Source of the DNA: Mauremys mutica
Lineage: Eukaryota > Chordata > Testudines > Geoemydidae
Assembly: GCF_020497125.1 (NCBI RefSeq)
Contig: NC_059081.1
Span: forward strand, 65,864,768-65,928,767
Direction of reading: 5' to 3'
Length of the DNA stretch: 64,000 nucleotides
The notes under the pieces were generated by a model that saw only the letters and a list, made by a program, of their open reading frames with translations, was not told the DNA's origin and did not search any database. Positions 22,157 to 33,810 of this stretch are shown in pieces (position 1 is the stretch's first letter; each line of letters starts with the position of its first letter). Both the position numbers and the translations under genes were made by a program.

Positions 22157-25085
22157 ATGTGGGAGCTATTGGATGACATTAAGAAAAGGAACCTTTACAG
22201 GTTGTCATCAAACAGACCTTTTTGATTGTGAGCTGTTTAAAACCACAGAAAGGCCTTGAAAAGAAATGGTGGGAGCCCAATTCCTGAAGATTGCTAAACC
22301 AAGAATAGAAAAAAATACTAAATCACATAAAGGAGGAAATATAGCGTTTCACGGGCTAAGGGACAGACCGGCTGACTGAAAGAGAGAGAACCAGAGGTGA
22401 GGGAATTTGTATTAATTTTCCCATAGGTATTTCCCAGGAAATCTATTTAATGCTTATTGTCCCCAAAGTCTGGCATATATTTAATATAGTCCTTTGAACC
22501 TCCAGGCCTCACATTACATCACTAACTCACATCCCAAGCCTTGACACAGAGAGGCTGCAAGGCACTTTAGTTGGTTTCCAGATGCAAAGAGGTGAATCAC
22601 CAGTCAACCAAACTGACTTACAATGAGCAAGATATTTCTGAATGTAGGAGCCAATCTGATTGCTGCCTGGTAATATTGGTGTTCATCTTCCCTTTGGTTG
22701 ATGGTGCACATAGAGATAGGGAACTTTTCTCCACTCAAGACAGTATACTCTTTCTGATTAGGCCTAATAGGGTTTTTGCAAGAACTGGGAAGAACACTAT
22801 CAGTCATGTTGACTGTTGTGACCAGGCCAGGTCTGTTTTCCATGGAAGGAACAGTGTTCTGAGACCTCAATGAATCATTGTGACCTACCAGCTGGATGCT
22901 GTGCTCTACCTTTATAAAGAATTGGGAAGGTCCCTTCAAAATAAATATCTGATTCTTTGCATTCACCAGTTGTGGATGTGGAGAATGTACAATTGGAGCT
23001 AGGTCTCTGCCAACCGTTGAGATAGGGTGAGATGCAGAGGGATACTCTGAATTACCGGTTAGATATCATATGAGCTCTGGATCACTGAAGTATACCTATG
23101 TATGAGTTCAGAATTCCCAGTGGATACCAGTAACGACTGGATTTTTATTTCTGTAACACCACTTGTTTTCCAGTATTGACCATCTTCTATTAAAATTCTT
23201 CTGAGATGAGTCCTTATGCCTGACAGTATTCATTCTCAGCCCAGGCCTGCAATATAGTAGACCTGAATTTGACAGTCTAAGCCCTCACCCTCTCATGCCA
23301 CCAGACACTGTTCAGGGAGTAGTCTACATCATTCTCAACCATAGTTCAGAGTCTTGAGTGAAGCAATTGACTGTCACCATTTACTGTGTGTGTGCCATGT
23401 AGCTAGGTTTTTCTTACATATTTGCCACTATTGTACCTTAATGGAGCTACCACAGCAAAGAGGAGGAGATATCTTAATAAGGAGGAAAGGACACACTAAA
23501 ATGCAGCATTGGGTTTGATACCACAGAGAGCCCATGACCAGGTAGATGGGACACTGTCCTAAAAATAGAAGCAGCAGCTAAATGAGATAGGTGTGATCTT
23601 AGAAACAGAAGACATTGAGTCCAAGAGAGGTATAAGCAGAAGAATAAACCTTAAGCAATTAAGAATTTGTTTCCATGCATGCTTGCAATACAAGAGCAGA
23701 ACCGAGGAGGAAAAAATGATGACAACACATCAGCTGCATTTAATTCTTTATAAAATATTCTGAGAGTATTCAGTGAGGCATCAGCAGCTATTTGAGTTCT
23801 ATAATAGTATCTACGGGCATGAAATGTCACCAAGCTGATTACCATTCTTAAAGGCATGTTTTGTTAAACTTCACAGATGACAGGTTCATATTTCTATTAG
23901 TGAAAGGGTATAAAAACCTGTATTCTCATTTTATACCATTTTAACAGATATCTAAAAAACCCAGGAAGATTTAACATTTGCAGTTTAGCAGGTTGGTCAT
24001 TGTTATACCAACGTAGGGACATCTTGCATACTGACATTGGCATTCCAATTCGGAAGACTAAAGGTGTCCTAAAATTGTGAAGTGCTGCAATAACTTCAAA
24101 TGACTTTATACTGATTCATTCCAAAACCCCAGCCATTTCTAAAATAAAGTGCTTAAGGAAATCGGAGGGCTCCAATTACAGTGGAGGTTTTCTTTAAACA
24201 TACTGCTTGGGCCCTTATTACTCTCATATTCTGATCCTGTTGGAAATTTGCACTCTAATGATTCTAAATGGATTCCCGCAGTGTAAAGTTACCAGAAATT
24301 AGTGCAGCATTTCTTGCTTCATTTTTCGACTACTTTATATGGTTATGAAGCAAGGAACATATTGAACTGATTTCAGTTGGAGCTCAGAGAAGGAAGTTGG
24401 CTGAGGACACGGTAGGACACCCTGTTTCAAGGCTGAGCTCTAATGATACATTCTTGCTGTCACAGTAAATGGCTATGCACACAGATTTTTGTCTGGTTGG
24501 ACATTTGGCTGCAGGTAAACATTCAAAAAGAGGTTTCCAAACCTCAGTTAAAGCCCACAGTTGTTTTCAGCTTTTCCAACCTAATTCTGCTGCATGCACC
24601 ATTCTGTTCTGCTTTAGAAAAATGTCTCTCTCTGAATTGCTGAAACTAAATTTTTATGATCCTCTCGAGTAACTGATGTCTTATGAGATTATTATCTACT
24701 TAGGGAGGGTTTGAATCTCTCAGAATGGGCACAGCAAACTGTCGCTTATCTGATTCAGAAAAGCTTTTCCGTGTTTGGAAGGCCTGTTGTGGTTTTTAGT
24801 TTTTTCCTTATAGAATTAATGTGCTGCGAGAAGGAAAGAGTCACCCAGGAGGCATTTGAAAGAATGACACAGTGCAAACTGGCATTCGTTTGCTCTGCTG
24901 ATTGTTCTCAGAGGGTGAAATTCTCTTCATTTTCAGTAAGCCAGAGTAACTTCCATGTGAGTGAAGTACAGGGACGCAAAATCAAATTTGTCCCCAAGAT
25001 GCAGGGCTACAGCATATGCCTACTTCCCAGGTGGCCACTATTCAAGCCTCTGGACTGGAATACCAGCCACTGCCTCTATAACAAT
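22157..25085. other. no gene seen
   Basis: Mostly unique sequence. The 179-codon frame at 24711-25250 has no recognisable domain and runs into the inverted-repeat element at 25.09 kb, so it is treated as chance. Confidence 0.5.
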
Positions 25086-25086
25086 A

Positions 25087-25250
25087 GGGGAGACGACGTG
25101 AGTGAAGTAATATATTTTACTGGACCAACTTCTGTTGGTGAGAGAGACAAACATTCAAGAAGAGCTTGGTGTAAGCTCAGAAGGTTGTCTCTTTCACCGA
25201 CAGAGGTTGGTCCAATAAAAGTTATTACCTCACCCACCTTGTCTCTCTAA
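25087..25250. mobile_element. inverted-repeat element with ~65-bp arms
   Basis: The arm at 25087-25151 (GGACCAACTTCTGTTGGTGA at its core, then GAGAGACAA) pairs with 25184-25248 (TTGTCTCTTTCACCGACAGA, GGTTGGTCC) with several mismatches. I recognise the arm as a common interspersed sequence in turtles and crocodilians, but its class is not certain to me. A further family-like phrase, TATCCTGGGACCGACTCC, follows at about 25251. Confidence 0.7.
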
Positions 25251-25269
25251 TATCCTGGGACCGACTCCA

Positions 25270-26166
25270 CTACAACAACTCTAACACTTGCAAAGGGCCA
25301 CTGGAATAATATAATTAGCAACAGAATCTTTGCTTAGACACTGTGGAGATGTCTAAGCTAAGATAGAGGCAGAGATCACCAGTCCACCCCCCACCACCTC
25401 TCTCTATGCCAGTTTACGCTGGGCTGATAAATAACTATTCTGCATGTTGTATAGAGTCTTCCCCACCTCTACAATCAATCCACCTGTGGGTGTCCCTCTC
25501 CCTATCACTGCACAGCTGTGCCATAGAGCTTGGCATGTTGTTCTGCTCCAAGAAGTGACTCTGTGATAACGACATAATGGATTTTGTTAGTTTCTCCCCG
25601 ACTCAAGAGACAATTTTCTCTGATCATAAAAAAACCAAACATTTTTTATTAAAAGCCTACCTTGCAAACTCAAATGGGATCTGAGAGAGTCAAGCTGGGC
25701 TCTTGAATTTCCACACATTTCTACCACCAGCAAAAAACATCAAAAGGGCCACTTCTGGCTTCAGTGGCATCCATGCAGCCAAGTGGAGTTGCAAAGATGT
25801 CACTCCATACAGAATTTGATCCTACAACTGGACATTTCTAAAATAGCCCCAGATTTTGGGTGACCAGACAGGGTCACTGACATCAGCTGCAGGTGTAGGT
25901 GCTCTATCATCTCTGAAAAGCTGGGTTTCCACAGAAGCATAAAAATCAGAGGCCACTCTCGAAAATGTTAGCCTCAGTTCCCATTTCTGTGAGAGAACTG
26001 AAACCCAGCTCTCTCTCGCTCTCTCTCCTTGTGGTGTGTGCCCTGAGGTGGTAATAGGAGTAAAATGCATCAGTCTATTTATCTCTGTTACTGCACTAAG
26101 GAGGCAGATTCATTGAGTGAGAAGGTGACAAGTTTCCTTGGTCACTTTTCAGAGCGGAACCACATT
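25270..26166. other. no gene seen
   Basis: Unique sequence with a short CT-rich tract near 26009-26028. Confidence 0.5.
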
Positions 26167-26171
26167 CTAAG

Positions 26172-26416
26172 TGTGTGTCTACCCAGCCAAAGCGGTACAC
26201 ACGCTAGCCTGTCCGAACTAGCCCTGGTAACAGCCATGAAGTCAATGCAGCTCATACCAGCAAGACAAATAAATACCCAGAGTCCATGCTGGACTAGTAT
26301 TACCCGCCCTGAAGTCTACACTGGGCTCTCTTCACTGCCATTGTTACCTGCACTAGCTGAATCAAGACAGCTTGGGTAGGCTAGCTGGGTGCGGCTTTTT
26401 TCTACGTAGACATATC
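26172..26416. mobile_element. GTCTAC-type inverted-repeat element, perfect CTAAG flanks
   Basis: Left end TGTGTGTCTACCCAG and right end CTACGTAGACATATC are imperfect inverted copies. CTAAG at 26167-26171 is repeated exactly at 26417-26421. Length 245 bp. A GAAGTCAATGCAG and a GAAGTCTACACTGGGC phrase lie inside. It groups with the 14.6-kb copy. Confidence 0.75.
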
Positions 26417-26421
26417 CTAAG

Positions 26422-27785
26422 TGGTGGGTTGGCCCTTTGCTAGATTCCATACCCAGATTAATTTCATCCCAAGGTCCTGATCCTTCAGTGTGCACCATGC
26501 GGGCTGACCCTATTGACTTCAGTGCAGCATACGTGGGCGCAGGAGTCCATTTGCGCACAGCTCATTGCAGGAATTCGGGTCCACCTCTTTTGTTAATGGA
26601 GATTCTCTAATGTATAAATGGCTACAACAGAATTACGCCAGAGACTAATTTAGCCTAAGATGTGTAGACATGAGACAGTAGAAATTTTTTCCATTGACAC
26701 CTTTTTTTCCAAAGGAAAATAGCTTTTATAAGAAAGTAGAAAACAAATCATGCCTGTTTTTGTCAAAAATGTTCATAAACTGTTTTTCTTGTTTTTGGTG
26801 AAAATCCCCCCAAATTTGATGAAAATGTGGGGGGACGACATTAATTCCTCTCAAAAATGTTGTACGGGAAAATATATTCTGACCATTTCTAAATAGACTC
26901 TATTACCTGTTGTATCAACAAATATAAAGCCACAGAATTCTCTGAAAACACTTTCATAAGATAAGCCACAAATTGCCAAAGGAAATCCCTTTAAATGTAT
27001 TACAGCCATGCCTTCAAACTCGGAGTAAACTCAATCTTACTTTCCCTATCCAGAGGAGATGGCAAAGGAATAGATTGTGGACTCATTCGGGTGACTTACG
27101 TATATATAGCAATTTGCATTGTCCTGCTTTCCATCAACCTACTGTGGCCTAATGCATCCGTCAGCAATGCCGTGTAGCGATTTGCATTTGTTACGCTAAC
27201 ATCAATGTAAAGATATCACACAAAACAAACGCTGGAACCTCTCTTCACCCCTGTTGCCCACCAGCTCCATTAATGGAACCCACACTCCCACTCACACCTA
27301 TTAAGCTGTCACACTGAAATGAACAAGCTGTTGGAGATACTGTGGGGTGGGTGAAGTTGAAAGGGGTGGGGGAAGTTAAGGCACACATCAAGTCCTCCAG
27401 CTTCCTGCCTTTGACGGACCTGCACAATAGTGCACTGTTTGGGGCACCCTTTCATTTCTTTGGTAGACAGGATTGGCTCACGCCCACTGTGGCCTTGTGA
27501 AAAGCTTCCAGCAGGAAAAGAATCCAAAAACTTTTTTCAACATATTTTCTTTGCTCAATTAAAGGAGTCACGGGGAGCTACAGTACCTGAATTAGAATCC
27601 CACAATTTCAAACTGCCTCCATGTAACTTTCAAGTAAATGCCTCCCAAAACCCCCAAACTCTTTCTAGTCCAGCCAACAAAACATAACCAAACCAAACCT
27701 GCACTTTTATTAACTCCACTATAAACGTGGGTTCAGCATCTGCAAGAATATAGCAATGCTCCTTACCTGCAGGTCCATGCTCAGG
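26422..27785. other. no gene; old inverted-repeat remnants
   Basis: At 26472-26575 the phrases GGTCCTGATCCTTCAGTG and ATTGACTTCAGTGCAGCATA and CATTGCAGGAATTCGGG look like a GATCCTGCAA-type element with both ends. At 26680-26900 A/T-rich AAAATTT-like words resemble the TAGAGCTGG family, without clear ends. Otherwise unique. Confidence 0.4.
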
Positions 27786-27793
27786 CTTACAGC

Positions 27794-28575
27794 TAGGGTT
27801 GACAGATATCTGGTTTTCGATCAAAAGACCCAGTTAAAAAGTTACCCTGGTGGCTCCAGTCAGCTCTGTTGACCAGGCCAGTAAAAGTCCGGTTGGTGAC
27901 ACAGTGGGGCTGCAGCTCCCTGCCTGCCCTGGCTCTGCACAGCTCCTGGGAAGTGGCCAGCAAGTCCCTCCAGCTCAGGCCCGGCCATGGGGGCTCTGCA
28001 TTCTGTCCCCACCCTGAGCGCCGGCTGGGAACCGAGTGGAGCAGAGCCACCTGGCCACCCCTCTGCCTAGGAGCTGGAGTGACGTGATGCCACTTCCTGG
28101 GAACCGCCTGAGGTAAGTGTCACCTGGAGCCCGCACCCCACACACCCGCCCATACCCCAATCCCTTGCCCCAACTCAGAACCTCCTCCTGTGCCCAAATT
28201 CCTGCCCCTTCCCTGAGCCCCCTTCCACACCCATACCCCCTCATTTCTGGCCCCAGGCTGCATCCCACACCCTCAGCCCAGAACCCATAGCCTCTCCCAC
28301 ACCCCAACCCTCTACCGCAGCCTGGAGACCCCCCACTGCACCTGAAACCCCTCATCCCCATACCCATCCCAGAGCTCACACCCCCAGCCAAAGCCCTCAC
28401 CCTCTCCTGAACCCCAACCTCCTGCCTCAGCCCACTGAAAATGAGCGAGGGTGGGGGAGAGTGAGCAATGGAGGGAGGGGGATGGAGTGAGTGGGGTTGG
28501 GATCTCGGAGAAGGGGTGGGGCAGGAGCAGGGCAAGGATGTTTGGCTTTCTGCATTTAGAAAGTTGGCAACCCTA
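27794..28575 (+). mobile_element. hAT-like element, copy 2 (TAGGGTTG family)
   Basis: Termini TAGGGTTGACAG (27794) and GTTGGCAACCCTA (ending 28575) are inverted. The flanks CTTACAGC (27786-27793) and CTTACGGC (28576-28583) match at 7 of 8 bases. Orientation is opposite to copy 1: both share the reverse-strand core CCACCCCTTCTC and an ACTTTCT subterminal motif. At 782 bp it is 515 bp shorter than copy 1. The 186-codon reverse frame (27975-28535) is a composition artefact. Confidence 0.82.
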
Positions 28576-28589
28576 CTTACGGCTCAAGT

Positions 28590-29080
28590 TTGGTTGCTTA
28601 GTTTCAATGGAAATAAAACATAAATCTTAAATGATGACTAGAAAACTGCATTCTAGCAGCATTTCTGAGTTCCTATAATGCACAAGATAAAAATCGGCAT
28701 ATTGGCATTCCGAGCATCCCTGAATCTGAACTCTAATGATAAGCTGGATTTGTTTCAGATTCCTTTGGTCCAAATAGTGCTTGGAATAGTCCAGATAAGA
28801 TTTTATCAAAGATTATTTCCCTGCAGGGAAAATAAGTCTTTGGGAGAAAAATCTAGCATTGTTTGTGCTAGCAGCAAAATTAAGAAACTTGTAATTCTCA
28901 CAAGATAATGTCAAAGGGACTTATTCAGAGACACAAAGAGCTGCAGATGGGATTTGGAGCTCAGTATTTGTGGTTTAAAGGTTATCTGGTCTGAAAGCAA
29001 CTGCACCTTCCTACCTTGTCTTCTTTTTTCCATAGTGCTGGAAGGTGAAACAATCATTTAAAATGCTGTGAGTTCTGTTG
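28590..29080. other. no gene seen
   Basis: Unique sequence. Confidence 0.5.
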
Positions 29081-29082
29081 CC

Positions 29083-29215
29083 TAAAGCCTTGATCCTGCA
29101 ACCAGCTCTGGGGAGGCAGAACCCCTTTGAAGTCAATGGGGTGCCATGCAGGCCTGGCGGTCTGCCCAGCACAGAGTTCAGTGCAAGATGGGAGCCTAAA
29201 ACAAAGCCGTGGCCC
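29083..29215. mobile_element. GATCCTGCAA-type palindromic element, degraded
   Basis: The left end CCTTGATCCTGCAACCAGCT, the centre TTTGAAGTCAATGGGGTGCC and a GGCGGTCTGCCCAGC stretch follow a pattern known to me from turtle genomes. The right end (CAGTGCAAGATGGGAGCC) is eroded. Confidence 0.5.
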
Positions 29216-29217
29216 AA

Positions 29218-29698
29218 TTTCCCTGCTTTAGAGTGACAATGGCTGAGTCACGTGCTATGAATAATCAATACATGGAAGTACCTGACCATTAATAGTCGAG
29301 ATTAGAAAGTGTCTCCTCTGCCTTTCTGCTGTATTTAGGACCCACAGCTCAGGACTATCACACTGCCTGAAGTTTCGTACCAGCTATTCTTTTCCTCACC
29401 TCCTATCGAGTTTGATTGAAGTCTATGGGATGGTGGGAAAAAACCCAGCAACCACCACCACTTGTAAAGGATAATATTCCCTGTTAGGTTATATAGGCTT
29501 TGAGAGTAGATTGCTACTAAACTTATACTCAACCCCTGTTGATTTAACGCCTATTACATTCCATAGCGCTCTTCCATAAGGGCCTTGATATTGTGTGTTT
29601 GGGATCTAAATATTTGCTCCAAGTATTGTATCCAATAACTGACCGGACAAGGCGGCGTAAGTTAATATGAAATGGAACACTAGTTACTACCAGTATAT
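29218..29698. other. no gene seen
   Basis: Unique sequence. Confidence 0.5.
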
Positions 29699-29737
29699 GG
29701 GGGGGGGGGGGGAGAGAGAGAGAGAGTGTGTGTGTGT

Positions 29738-29769
<32 letters not shown>

Positions 29770-29770
29770 A
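29699..29770. repeat. compound microsatellite G(n)-(GA)n-(GT)n-(GA)n
   Basis: A run of about fourteen G passes into GA, then GT, then two blocks of GA units. The strand is purine-rich throughout apart from the GT block. The cysteine/arginine/glutamate-rich open frame here is an artefact. Confidence 0.97.
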
Positions 29771-29774
29771 AATC

Positions 29775-30810
29775 AATAGGTTCCGAATGCGGGGGGGAGT
29801 TTTTCTGCTAATCTGCAAACATTTTTGGAGTTATACCACTAGCCTGTTTCAGGAAAAGAGCTTGTAGGGTAAAGAGATGTACAAAAAGCTCTGTACCTTT
29901 CAATGAACTTTTGAGTATAGAGTTTGTTCTTTTTGCGAGGTGCTGGTTGGAAGCTTAGTGTTATTGGGCAATCCTGAGAGAGTTGCTATGATTCATGTAT
30001 TGTTAAATTTAAGTTTATGCAAGGCCAGGTAGATGGGAATCTACCATTTATCTCAAGTCTCCTCCTTGCCTTAATAATGGAGGCACAAGCAGAAACTCAA
30101 TCTACTTATACCTTGAAGCCAAGTATGAACCTTGACACTTGGCACATGGTCTTTTGGGAAATGTAGTATCATTATTGTGAGCCGCTGTGTTGTTAAACCC
30201 TGTTATTTATAATTAGCTACCTTAAAGAATGTAGCCATAGTAAGGGTTTTTTTACTATGAAAGGGAGATAAATCACCAGGTCTGATTGCAGCTAGGAAGT
30301 TTGTAATGGAGGTTAGACACCGATAAGGGTAAAGTGAATGCAAATGTAAGTCTGGCTGTCCCAGTAAGTTGTAGGCAAGAGGACTTCACATTTGTTTGTT
30401 CTGTAAATTAGCAGTAATTCTCTAGGCTGGGCAGTAATGGTTTATTTCTATATAGTTTTGCTTTTTTGCTTCTTTCCTTTAATTTTTTAAATCCAAGAGT
30501 TCCTATAATCCTTCCCTCATTCTTCAGTGCAGTATGGCAACCTCTCGCAGCCACGATGCTTGCCAGAAACACTTGGATGCCACCTTCTCTAAAACTGAAT
30601 TTTAATCCATTTTCCCACCCAAATAAATAAGCAGCAATATTTTGGAACAACAGAATTGTGGATTGATACATCTTATGTTCAGCTAGCAGCAGCCCTTTCA
30701 AAAGGGATTCACAGCATGCTCTCTCTTAGAGCTTTCAGTATTAGGGTGTGCAACAATGGCAATATTTAAACTTGAGATATTTGCCTAGGACGGTGCAGTG
30801 AATGGCACTT
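29775..30810. other. no gene seen
   Basis: Unique AT-rich sequence. Confidence 0.5.
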
Positions 30811-30814
30811 TCTA

Positions 30815-31225
30815 TGCAAGGATCTCAAAGCACTTTTCAAATATTAGCAGTGGCATGCTGGGATACATTTAGTAAGGCCTGCGATTCTACACTTGCACGC
30901 AAGGGGTAGCTGTGCATGCAAGATTACGTTGTGCGGATAAAGCGGTATCCTCCCTGCACGTTCAAGGACTGGATGAAATCGTCCCATGGCCACAGCTGGT
31001 AAATAATTTCTGATTCTTGTGGAAATGAATCCTGGAGTATGCGTTGCTCACTCAGACCGCGTGCCACCAAACATTAGTGAATTTAGTTACACAAGAACCC
31101 TGTCAAGTGGGTGAATCTTATCGCTTCTTTAAGATTGAGGAAAATGAGGCACAGGGCATTTACCGGTAAGTAGCTAACCCAAGATCACACAAGAAGTCTT
31201 TACAAAGCAGGGAATAGAATCCTTG
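30815..31225 (-). mobile_element. MIR/LINE2-type relic, antisense, apparently interrupted
   Basis: Antisense motifs AAGGATCTCAAAGCACTTTT (30820) and GAGGAAAATGAGGCACAGGG (31137), followed by GCTAACCCAAGATCACACAA and AAAGCAGGGAATAGAAT, belong to one old element type. The first and second parts are 220 bp further apart than expected, and TATTAG/CATTAG border the extra piece, so a later insertion is likely. Both parts are very degraded. Confidence 0.5.
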
Positions 31226-31234
31226 TGATCTGAC

Positions 31235-33099
31235 GGCCAAATCTACACCTTCATCTCAAGTCCACTGCTTGCTGTTAATTAACTTTACCTTCACTCTTTT
31301 GGACCTCCGGAACAGTCTTAAGACCAGAGACCCCACTTCCTCAATAGCTATTTAAAATATGATTCACAGGAGGGACCTAAAGATGTGTGGTTCCATATTT
31401 TAGCTCCAATTCTCAGTGGGGTCCGCAAGGGCGCAAGGAGTTCTATTGCACGGAATTCACTGCACAACGGGGGGGCTTAGTGTGCTTAGCTGACTTTCAT
31501 GCCATATCTCCTCAGTTTATGAGTAAAAAGGAGTATTTCCCAACAGCCAGCTCTTCAGACTCAGCCTGAGATCTGACAGTCAAGCTGGGTTCTTCCCATC
31601 TAGCACGTCCCACCCAGTCATAGGGGTTCTGCACATCAAATCAGGATCTCTTTCACGGATACCAACGCAACGCCATTGTCTTCAAGTTTTGTCCAATTAC
31701 CATAAACTAGAGTTGTACTCTAGGGCCTAATTTTGCCTGCTGAACAAACATTACTATCACTGATAAGCAAGATAGAAAGAATCCAGCGCAGTAGAGGGCA
31801 CATCCCTTTATTTGTCAAATGAGCACAGTCAATAGAAAACTTGGTGAGATGAAATGAATGTAGAATTACTCCATGTCATTTTCAGGGTACAACAACTCTT
31901 TAATGTCCTTGAAATACTAAATACTCAGCTAAAAAGGTATATGGCTGGGTTTATCTTTTGCCTTTCACAACACTACATAGCTGGTTTTGTGCATTCCTGT
32001 TCAAATTATTAGTCTGATGTTATTCCACTAACAAGGACAAACATTTATCTAATATGCTACATTGACATGAAAGCTGTACTCTAGTGATTCTTTCGATTCC
32101 TGAGCATCCCTGTTTCACTCCCAATAAAATTTAGTTCAACATTTTTTTTCTTCTATTCAGGAAAATGTGTCTGCCTGAGAACATTACAGTAAGCTAATAG
32201 TAGTTCCCATCTTGTAATAAAACACTTGTTCTAACTTATATCTCCTGCAGGACCCTTTTCTTCAAAACGTAATATGCTCATCAGGTTTTGAATATATTTT
32301 CATTCCTGTATAATGCACAGTAGTATAACAAAATATTAGTCTATAGCTAGAAAGGTGCCAAGATCTTTCTAAGACTAAATGTACTAGAAAGCACACAAGA
32401 ACAGTAAATGATTGCAGCATCTTATCTTTTTTTCTACCTCCTAATGCATTTATTACCATCATTATCCTCATTTCACTATACACAAATCTTTCTATCAAGC
32501 AGTGACAAATTTGGCCTATTGTCTCTGCTTCGTCGCTATACTGTTTTGTTTCTTTACTCTAGTTGGTATCCCTCAATTTTAAATAGTAATCTAGAATTTC
32601 ACCACATCATTATGGGCTTCTCTTATTGACTTTCTATGACCGGGTGCCTGACCAATACTTGTTCTGGCAACAAAATGTGTAGCTTTACATGAAATCAACC
32701 TAATCTCTAAACAATTGTTTCTTTCAAATAACAGTGGGATGAACAATGCTTTCTTGTTTCATTGGTCACATGGTATTGCTATCTTTATTATTACTTTTTG
32801 TCGGTCCATTACTATCAAAGTCACCTACTGTAGTTTCCTCTCATCTCTCAGTCATCTGATAATGTTCGTAGTAATGGAACTATGATGCTTGGACAACAAC
32901 AATACCCTATTACTTACCAATCTGTCTCACTGGAACAGCTTTCTTACTTATTAGTGCTTCAGATCTCATCCTCTAACATTATGGTGCAATGTGCAGCCAC
33001 TTTTCTACCAAAATATTAAAAGGCTTTTTCCCCACCTAAGATTCTGAACCTCTAGATGCCCATTTTTATTATTCTCTATGAGTCCTATGATAACTAGAG
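31235..33099. other. no gene seen
   Basis: AT-rich unique sequence. Confidence 0.5.
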
Positions 33100-33104
33100 C
33101 ATGC

Positions 33105-33343
33105 TATCAACAGGAAAAATGGCCTCATGGTGAATGGACTGCATTGTGTCGCAGGCAATCTAGGTTCATTTCCCAGCTGTGCACGGGCTTCCAATGTCAC
33201 CTTGCACAAATCACTTCACCGCACTGTGCCTCAATTCCCCATCCGTGAATGGGGATAATTATACTTCCTTTCTCACACCCTTTTTCTGTCTTTTCCATTC
33301 AAATGGTAAGCTCTTTTGGGCAGGGACTGTATCTTTAAGCGTA
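33105..33343 (+). mobile_element. MIR-like relic with LINE2-type tail, left part
   Basis: The core CACCTTGCACAAATCACTTC and the phrase GTGCCTCAATTCCCCATCCG, then ATGGGGATAAT, are MIR hallmarks. GTAAGCTCTTTTGGGCAGGG follows, the start of the shared LINE2-type tail. The rest of the tail resumes at 33732 after a transposon insertion. Confidence 0.8.
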
Positions 33344-33731
33344 CAGCAGAACCTCAGAGTTACGAACACCAGAGTTATGAACTGACCGGCCAATCACACA
33401 CCTGATTTAGAACTGGAAGCATGCAATTAGGCAGCAGCAGAGAAAACCAAAAGGCAAATACAGTAGAGTACTGTGTTAATATATACAACTTCAGAAATAA
33501 AGGGAAAGCTTAAAAAAGATTGGATAAGGTTTCTGGGCTTGTTTCATTTAAATCAAGATGGTTAAAAGCAGCATTTTTCTTCAGCGTAGTAAAGTTTCAA
33601 AGCTGTAGTAGGTCAACATTCACTTGTAAATTTCTGAAGAACCACCATAAGGTTTTGTTCAGAGTTACAAACATCTCAGAGTTACGAACAACCTCCATTT
33701 CCGAGGTGTTTGTAACTCTGAGGTTCTACTG
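33344..33731. mobile_element. Tigger-like (Tc1/mariner) non-autonomous element, copy 1
   Basis: Ends CAGCAGAACCTCAGAGTTAC and GTAACTCTGAGGTTCTACTG are inverted copies, and TA stands on each side (33342-33343, 33732-33733), the target duplication of Tc1/mariner transposons. A second internal set of GAGTTACGAAC motifs lies near both ends. 388 bp, no transposase. A second copy in the opposite orientation is at 41351-41742. Confidence 0.88.
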
Positions 33732-33810
33732 TATGTGCAATACCTAGTGCTGTGGGATTCCAAATTCTCCTGGGCCCTTTAAGTAGTAACTGTTACTATA
33801 AATAATTAAT
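33732..33810 (+). mobile_element. LINE2-type tail, right part after the Tigger-like insertion
   Basis: TATGTGCAATACCTAGTGCT then GGGCCCTTTAAGTAGTAAC and ATAAATAATTAAT continue the tail begun at 33310, so it is one old element split by the 388-bp insertion. Confidence 0.65.

Noticed and set aside
24711..25250. 179-codon plus-strand frame
   Set aside because: No known domain, and its end reads through an inverted-repeat transposon.
27975..28535. 186-codon reverse-strand frame, Gly/Arg-rich
   Set aside because: Composition artefact inside hAT-like copy 2, homologous to the artefact frames of copy 1.
29667..29867. Frame with Cys/Arg/Glu repeats
   Set aside because: It is the translation of the GA/GT microsatellite.
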